Positions 57,551-64,000 of a stretch of DNA of 64,000 nucleotides are shown piece by piece. The first letter of the stretch is position 1. Every line of letters starts with the position of its first letter. The position numbers were made by a program, and so were the translations under genes. The stretch lies in assembly GCF_026210795.1 (NCBI RefSeq), contig NC_089431.1, positions 3,906,001-3,970,000 on the forward strand. Direction: 5' to 3'. The DNA comes from Rhizophagus irregularis (Eukaryota > Glomeromycota > Glomeromycetes > Glomerales > Glomeraceae). The notes beneath the pieces were generated by a model. That model worked only from the letters and a program-made list of their open reading frames with translations. It was not told the DNA's origin and did not search any database.

Positions 57551-59110
57551 TTCTGATGTCTTTCTGTCGTCTTCTTCTGATGTTTTTTTGTCGTCTTCTT
57601 TTGATGTCTTTTTGTCATCTTTTTCTGATGTCTTTCTGTCGTCCTTTTTTGATGTTTTTATGTTGTCTTCTTCTAACCAACTAATATTGACGACATAAAG
57701 TTTAAGGAATTCCTTTAAACCAATAAGTTCTTCTTTAAGATCTAAATTGTCATATTCAGGATTTGCTGAAAATAATAATGTAGGTTTCGGCTTCAACTTT
57801 TCATTAAGAGTTTTCTTTGTTGTGCTATTAAAAACACGTTTATGCATAAATCCCCATGGTTTAATAGAGCTAACGCCTAAAAACAATTAATGTGTTATAT
57901 GATGAGTAAATGTCTTCTGCAATAATGTATTAGTATATAATTACCAAATAGAAGGGCGTAAAATGTGAATAGTGCTCCAAAAATAGACAAAACATTAGAA
58001 ATAACGGACAATGCCTAAATAATAAAATAGTAAATATTACTGTATTAATAAAAGTGATTTGCTTGGTCAGATAATTACATATGTTGTTTTTTAATTAATA
58101 AATTTACTTACATTCTTATTCCGTTGCTCAGTTTGTTCTTCAAGTAAGAAGCTATTCGGGTCGAGCATGAAACCTGCCGCAGCATCCGCGTACCATGAGT
58201 CGTTTCTCGTGGTTAAATCTAAGAAAACATATTAATTATCAACGACACATCTTATCAATAATAGACTTTTTTTACTTAATTTATTTAAACTTACAAACAA
58301 ATGCTGTAATATATGTTAGCGTTTCGCGTTCTGGAGGAAATCCTTGATGGATTCTACAATCGTTCTGGTGATTTTCCTTGTCATTCGGACATGGTAAATC
58401 TGAAAAATATATATATAATTTTCATTATAATTAAATAACTTTATAAAAATCAATAGACCATTATCCATATTACTTACATAATTTCTCCCCAGAAAATATC
58501 TATTTGTCCGGTAGACTGACGCAGAAAGAGGCGATGAATCGGAATAATACTTGTTATTAACTAGTGCTTCGTACATATCTTGAGCTAATGTTTGATTTGT
58601 CGAGTCAAAAACGTTGATTGTGAACGCAGGAATGTCACCATCTATATAAACGTCGTTAGAGACGTTAAATTTAAAAAGTATTCTTTTTAGCCGATATGAC
58701 GTTTGGTTCTTGGGAAACGCCAAATTATTTATCGGCGAAAATTTTCCGGTCCATTGACCGTTTTCTTCATTAAATGTGGGTTGAGTTAAGTACTTCGAAC
58801 AGTTGCTACTATCTATTAAATGATTAATGAATAAAATGAATATACAGTAAAGGGTAGCATGTATATGATAATATATGATCTTACCATAATAATCAAACAG
58901 CTGGAAATGGCACATAACTGAAAAATTATTCTTAAGCTGAAACCCCACTAACGGGGCAGGAAATTCAGTCATTTCAGAGTATCCATCTGTAACGGTTGGC
59001 AAGTCATTATGTACACCAATTGAGAGAATGATTAAATCAGTCAGTAAGATAGTGCCGAATATTGCGATAATAATCGCTCTACAGAAGTTGAGTGGTGTTA
59101 TCTTGAACAT
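57548..59110 (-). CDS. two-span membrane protein of unknown function with C-terminal 8-residue repeats
   Basis: Six exons: 59110-58885, 58812-58474, 58399-58295, 58218-58112, 58014-57945 and 57876-57548. The sum is 1176 nt, 391 aa. A transmembrane segment near residues 12-32 (AIIIAIFGTILLTDLIIL) is followed by a ~215-residue domain with several N-glycosylation-type sites (NFS, NQT, NVS) and paired cysteines (CRIHQGFPPERE region), a second transmembrane segment (ALSVISNVLSIFGALFTFYA), then a soluble tail ending in repeats KTSKKDDR, KTSEKDDK, KTSKEDDK, KTSEEDDR. This suggests both termini on the same side with the large domain extracellular or lumenal. The donor at the end of exon 2 was taken as GTAATATGG (58473), because the stronger GTAAGT four bases earlier would lose the frame shared by all later exons. 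The first intron has no stop in frame. Family not recognised. Confidence 0.8.
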
Positions 59111-59119
59111 TTTTTTTTT

Positions 59120-60220
59120 TAATTTAATTGAGTATTTTTTTTGATATTATACAATAATTAAATTGATGCAATTCTTACATGGGATAGAACTCGTTTTATT
59201 TATTTCTATTTCATTGTCGTTTACTTATTTGTATGCTTCTTTATTGCTTTCAAAATATTCTGAATTCAAAATTCAAATAACCAATAGATTAAAAAATTGA
59301 GAAATCTGGGAAAGTTAAAAAATTCTATTGGATCGATAATTCGTGTACTGTACGACGGTCATCTAGTGTATCATTAACCCCTAACCTTATTTAGTACTAG
59401 CTGAAATACAAGAAACGGATGGAATCATATAACATCATGCCGTATTTTTTAGGTTGCACATTATACTAAGTTTAAATGAAATTCCAAAAGTGTTAACTTA
59501 ACAAAGGTAATACTTAATTTTTCTTTAAATAGATGAGAGAACTTCTCACATGTACAAGGCAAGAATTTGTAATTCCATCTGTACCATGTAGTGCAAGCTG
59601 GCGCTGGAGTTCACTGGAAGATTGGAAGCACTTTGGAACTTTCCATCTTCCAATTCCAACGCCTATTCCAGCTCCAATAGATTTTTATCGAAAAGTTTAG
59701 AAGCACCTTAATCACGTGAAATATTTTATCCAATAATATTTGATTATACGAAAAACAAAGATTTTATTATTGCGGTTTTCGAATTAGTGTGATCGGCAAA
59801 TTTTTTTAATAAATAACAAGTTAACATTAAACATGGCAGGGAGCTATAGTCATAGTATAATTAGAACTGTAATAATTCTGACTTTTTTTTTAATTAAGTT
59901 GGTTTATACTACCATACAGTATCATAATTATGATAAATAGTTTTTAAGATTTAAAGAGAATTTCTAAATTTTAACTGGTGGAAAAATTACTGGTAGATCA
60001 TGTGATTGTGTATTAAATATTCATGTGATTTATTATGATGATGCAATTTCATTTGGCTCGCTTCGCTCGCCGGGCTTTTCTAGCCAAACCATAACTTTCA
60101 CTTTATTTGCAAAATTTTTGATTATATTTAACATATCTATAAAAAAAAAATGAGAAATTACTCTTAACTAGCTATTAACATAATTTTTTTTCTCATTTGG
60201 TAAGGATGATCATTTTCGGT
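59120..60220. other. AT-rich intergenic DNA
   Basis: No gene. A GC-richer patch at 59590-59690 (GCTGGCGCTGGAGTTCACTG, TTCCAACGCCTATTCC) has weak inverted GGAAGATTGGAAG / CTTCCAATTCC arms. TCGCTTCGCTCGCCGGGC is at 60059-60076. Function unknown. Confidence 0.45.
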
Positions 60221-60750
60221 TTATTTTGCTTGTTAATCATTTTTGGCTTAGTTATTTCACTTGTTAATCATTTTAAGGTTAATTATCTTGATTGTTGTTT
60301 ATTTTTTGGTTTAAAAATAAAAAAATATATATATCAGAATATGTGATTGACTTTAAATAACAATACAGAAAGATTGTTTATTACTTGATAAAGCATTTAT
60401 TTAATATTTACTATCATCATTTTTGGAATTACGGCTCTGGAAAAAAATTTTTCATGATTATATTGTAATAAAACAATTCTACTATCCGATTGCTGATCAT
60501 TTTTAGTTCTGGAAAATTATGATAACTGAATATCATAATAATAAGACAATGATAATGAAATTTTACCATTTAGTTGTTGTTTATTGTTTTGTTTCAAAAT
60601 AAAAATTACTTGATATAACATTTATTTAATTTTATCATCCAATTGTTGAGAAAAAAAAAATTTTATGATAACATTATAATAAAACAACAATTTTATTATC
60701 TGATTGTTAATCATTTTTAGAATTACTACCCTGAAAAAATTTTCATGATA
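60220..60750. repeat. degenerate ~130-bp tandem repeat, left of foldback element
   Basis: About four diverged units containing TTGTTGTTTATTNTTTGTTT, ACTTGATAWARCATTTATTT and TGATCATTTTT with a GGAATTACNNCTCTGG word. The array resumes at 61835-62030, so the foldback element was inserted inside it. Confidence 0.65.
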
Positions 60751-60755
60751 GCATA

Positions 60756-61830
60756 AAGTTGCCTGCCAAAACTCTACAGGCTATTGTCGAAATGTCGAAA
60801 CTAAAACCAGTAGAAATGCCGAAATGCCAAAATAGTTTCAACATGTCAAAATTGTCGAAACCTAAAAATATTACGTTTCACGTAATAACTCGGCATCCAA
60901 TGATCGTAGAAAGATGCACCATAGCTCGTTGTTATCGTCTCATAACGACGAGTCGAATGGTGGTTAGATCGTCTTTATACGATCACTGGATGCCGAGATA
61001 TTGAGCGAAACGTCAAAAATCAGCATTTTGTATTTTGCGATACTGCGCCATTTGACGTTTCACTTAATAACTCGGCATCCAATGATCGTAGAAAGATGCA
61101 CCATAGCTCGTTGGAATCGTCTCATAACGACGAGTCGAATGGTGGTTAAATCATCTTTCTACGATCATTGGACGCCGAGATAATAGACGAAACGTCAAAC
61201 GGCGCAGTAGCGCAAAATACAAAATGCCGATTTTTGACGTTTCGCTTAATAACTCGGCATCCAATGATCGTAGAAAGATGCACCATAGCTCGTTGGAATC
61301 GTCTCATAACGACGAGTCGAATGGTGGTTAGATCGTCTTTCTACGATCACTGGATGCCGAGATATTGAGCGAAACGTCAAAAATCGGCATTTTGTATTTT
61401 GCGCTACTGCGCCGTTTGACGTTTCGTCTATTATCTTGGCATCCAATGATCGTAGAAAGATGATTTAACCACCATTCGACTCGTCGTTATGAGACGATTC
61501 CAACGAGCTATGGTGCATCTTTCTACGATCATTGGATGCCGAGTTATTAAGTGAAACGTCAAATGGCGCAGTATCGCAAAATACAAAATGCCGATTTTTG
61601 ACATTTCGCTTAATATCTCGGCATCCAGTGATCGTAGAAAGACGATTTAACCACCATTCGACTCGTCGTTATGAGACGATTCCAACGAGCTATGGTGCAT
61701 CTTTCTACGATCATTGGACGCCGAGTTATTACGTGAAATGTAATATTTTTAGGTTTCGACAATTTTGACATGTCAAAATAGTTTTGACAATTTTGACATG
61801 CCGAAACTCCCTAATTTCGGCAGGCAACTT
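60756..61830. mobile_element. foldback element, 1075 bp, built of nested inverted repeats
   Basis: Ends are AAGTTGCCTGCC (60756) and GGCAGGCAACTT (to 61830), flanked by TA on both sides, which suits a Tc1/mariner-type TA target. The outer ~140 bp on each side match in inverted orientation (TTTTGACATGTCAAAATTG TCGAAACC, TATTACGTTTCACGTAATAA). Inside are five ~115-bp units with the pattern CGGCATCCAATGATCGTAGA AAGATG ... TTTCTACGATCATTGGATGC CG: three forward (60893, 61073, 61253) and two reversed (61437, 61617). They are joined by ~65-bp spacers (GCGAAACGTCAAAAATCGGC). Each unit is itself a hairpin. Nothing is encoded; frames through it arise from the repeats. Confidence 0.88.
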
Positions 61831-61834
61831 TAAT

Positions 61835-62722
61835 TATAACGATAATGTAATGACGACGATAATGAAAATTTACCATTTGATTATTGTTTATTTTTTTGTT
61901 CAAAATAAAAAAAAAATGTATCTATATTTAAATAAGTAATAATACAAACAAATTGTTTATTTACATAATATTAAAATTTGTCATCCGGTTGTTGATCATT
62001 TTTGGCTAACAAAAAAATTATTCAGTTTTCACATGATTTGCTAAAAATTTTATCCCATAATTATTAAGCAAGAAAGATCATTCTATATAAGTGCAATATC
62101 ACCCTATGGGTGGGCGGGTGGCGCGTCACGTTATTGTTATGACTTGAAATGATTGACATGTCATGATAGGTTAACGTTAACTTAACGTTAACATAAGATT
62201 AGTTTTTGAGTGATTTCCATTTTAAGATGCTGATCCCCCATCTTTGGTATTGATTTGCTGATTATATAAATACATTTCAAATCAAGCTTTTCTATTTTAG
62301 TACGATCGGCAACCAACAAATCTTTTAGTGTTTTAAATATCAGCTGCGGAATTATTACAAAAAGTGATCATGTGGACATATAAACTATAAGATCTACACA
62401 ATGCTAAGTATCATTGTTCAAAATATTTTTTGCCGTTTTTTTCGTATTTTCGCTAGCAATATATAACTTGGTAGTTTCGATTCCTATGATTTCTATAATC
62501 GATTTCTATAATCGATTTCAATTTCATTTCATGTAATTCTTATTATTACATTAGTGGTTACCATATTAAAAAGTGACCAGAACAAAAATAATTGACCATT
62601 AATTATTTGGAATAACTTTTTGAATATAATTTGTATGGGGGTTTCGGTTATATTCGGTTATTTTCGGTTTTTTGTTATAATTGATTAACAAATCATCTGA
62701 TCACGCTAATTCGAAAACCCAT
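61835..62722. other. remainder of tandem array and AT-rich DNA
   Basis: 61835-62030 continues the ~130-bp array. 62108-62130 is GC-rich (GGGTGGGCGGGTGGCGCGTC). 62171-62193 is a palindromic GTTAACGTTAACTTAACGTT AAC. No gene. Confidence 0.5.
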
Positions 62723-63870
62723 TTAAAGATGAACTCTGAGCTCCCATCTTGCTCTTTTATCTATTGCTGGATGTGTATATTCACTTAAAAGATCACCTTC
62801 CAAATTACTATTTGAATTTTCTCTCGATGCCTCTTCCTCCTCCATTCGTGCTACTACTTCTTCTATTAAAGTCTCATCCCATTCATTCAATTCTTACTCA
62901 CAATACTCCGAATTAACAATATTAGTATTATCTTCAATATTTTCAATATCTTCAGGAATTTCAGAATATTCACTTCAGGATCTTCAACTTCAATTCCTTT
63001 TCTCTTAATGAAAAATTAATAAATGCACGAAGTTGACTCATTCCCAACACTTTATTATTCTATTAAAAACCATTTAATAAATAAATTCAATAAAAATCTC
63101 ATTTATTAAGTTGATTATTAATCCCATTTATTAAAAAGATAAAAAAATTACTTCCAGTCGTTAAAGATAAAAAAATTCCCGATCATTAAATCCTGATCAT
63201 TGCGATTGATACCATTCATTAATTTAACAATAAAAATTTCATTCCTTGATTTCAATCGTTAAAAATAAAAAATTCCATTTGTTCGTCAAATTCCGTTTAT
63301 TAAGTAAGAATAAAGGTTAAAAATAATAAAAATAAAAAATTTGTTAGTTAAAATAATAAAAATACGGTTAAAAAATAATTAAAAATAAAATATTAACTTA
63401 CCATTAATCGATTATGACGAACTGTATGTAAAAAACCCATAGATGACCACATTCTCTCAACTGAAGCTGCATTCACACATATTCCAAAAATTTTTAAAGC
63501 AACTGCATCCAGTTCGCTATAAGTACCTTCTATAAAAGATCAAAATTTAAAGACTTCATCTCCGAATTGTTCAAAAGTTTCATCATTAAATGGTTCAACT
63601 TTTCTACAAAAATCTTCGAACTCCAACAACAATCGCTTTGGTCTTAATAATACGTTTAATACCATCCCAAAGAAGTATATGAAAAATTATTAAGATCAGA
63701 ATTAAAATATTCTAGACATTTTGGATGAAGCATAAAAGAGAGTGTAATAACAGTTGCACCCATTGATCCCATCTCTTTTCTAGTCGATCGATCTCAGACA
63801 AAGTTTATCGGTGTTTGATGAACCAACTTGTGGACGTCATGACAAATTGCTAAATTCTATGAAAATAAAA
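62723..63870 (-). pseudogene. hAT-family transposase, decayed C-terminal part
   Basis: On the minus strand, from right to left: LEKRWDQWVQLLL then, in another frame, LSFMLHPKCLEYFNSD; LLLEFEDFCRKVEPFND; EGTYSELDAVALKIFGICVN and ASVERMWSSMGFLHTVRHN (the hAT dimerisation region with its Ser-x-Glu-Arg block); a GTAAGT donor at 63401 and acceptor near 63060; then KVLGMSQLRAFINFSLR, acidic pieces (NEWDETLIEEVVARMEEEEA) and a terminal HPAIDKRARWELRVHL stop at 62723. A TGA after EVFKF near 63540 and several frame changes (63760, 63000, 62950, 62900) show decay. The N-terminal zinc finger and catalytic core lie beyond the window or are lost. Confidence 0.82.
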
Positions 63871-64000
63871 AAATTAATTATATTAAGTAATTATATAAAA
63901 ATAAAAAGAGTATACTTACTAGTAAAGCTTGTTTAGATCAACTTAATAATAAAATAACTATTGTTTGCATTTTTAAAGTAAGCCGCAACTATAATATCAT

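Noticed and set aside
60759-61768. Several similar 60-80 codon frames
   Set aside because: Caused by the repeated hairpin units of the foldback element; seen on both strands.
1-64000. tRNA, rRNA, CRISPR array or bacterial-type operon signals
   Set aside because: Looked for and not seen. Repeats present are minisatellites, transposons and segmental duplications; gene structure is eukaryotic with introns.

Overview
The window looks like nuclear DNA of an arbuscular mycorrhizal fungus of the Rhizophagus (Glomeromycotina) type. It is strongly AT-rich with many A/T homopolymers. Genes carry short introns of about 70-85 bp with GTAAGT/GTAGG donors. The protein families are those known to be greatly expanded in that lineage: BTB-BACK-TLDc proteins, Sel1-repeat proteins, lineage-specific TKL-like kinases with an N-terminal cysteine ribbon, Crinkler (CRN) proteins, and hAT transposons. 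The assignment is by inference from these families; no marker gene is present. All exon boundaries were worked out by eye from splice sites, reading frame and comparison between paralogs, and the exon sums give whole codon counts.

Layout. 1-6170: two tandem copies of a ~3.05 kb unit, each with one BTB-BACK-TLDc gene on the minus strand. 6170-13800: gene-poor DNA holding a kinase fragment, a 1.1 kb non-autonomous hAT element with a clear 8-bp target duplication, a decayed CRN-kinase gene and a decayed RING-like gene. 13800-25350: five more BTB-BACK-TLDc genes in tandem, one broken by a 14-bp deletion. 25350-31900: low-complexity DNA with purine-rich tracts and a ~72-bp hairpin-bearing minisatellite. 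31979-33590: a divergent eighth BTB-BACK-TLDc gene with a long linker. 35056-37366: kinase with a tail of small cassette-like exons. 39752-41287: decayed TLDc gene, followed by copy A of a transposon. 42613-45773: Sel1-repeat/kinase fusion. 47755-48790: strongly decayed TLDc gene. 49493-51553: second kinase with a cassette-exon tail. 53640-56640: diverged duplicate of the gene-8 neighbourhood, interrupted by transposon copy B. 57548-59110: six-exon two-span membrane protein of unknown function with an 8-residue C-terminal repeat cut by a stop codon. 60756-61830: 1.07 kb foldback element. 62723-63870: decayed hAT transposase.

How the genes relate. All intact genes lie on the minus strand. Seven TLDc genes share the same gene structure (first exon exactly 257 nt, one 67-79 bp intron at the same codon) and a conserved ~37-bp upstream element, so they look like one locally duplicated, co-regulated family. 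The three kinases share a design: a cysteine-rich ribbon, a GGFS glycine loop, an intron just after the beta-3 lysine region, and a catalytic exon. Two of them end in series of small exons, all phase 1-1 and all multiples of three in length, so tail modules could be included or skipped without frame change. The most unusual features are that modular tail, the Sel1-kinase fusion, the CRN-kinase relic, and the foldback and transposon structures whose boundaries can be read directly.
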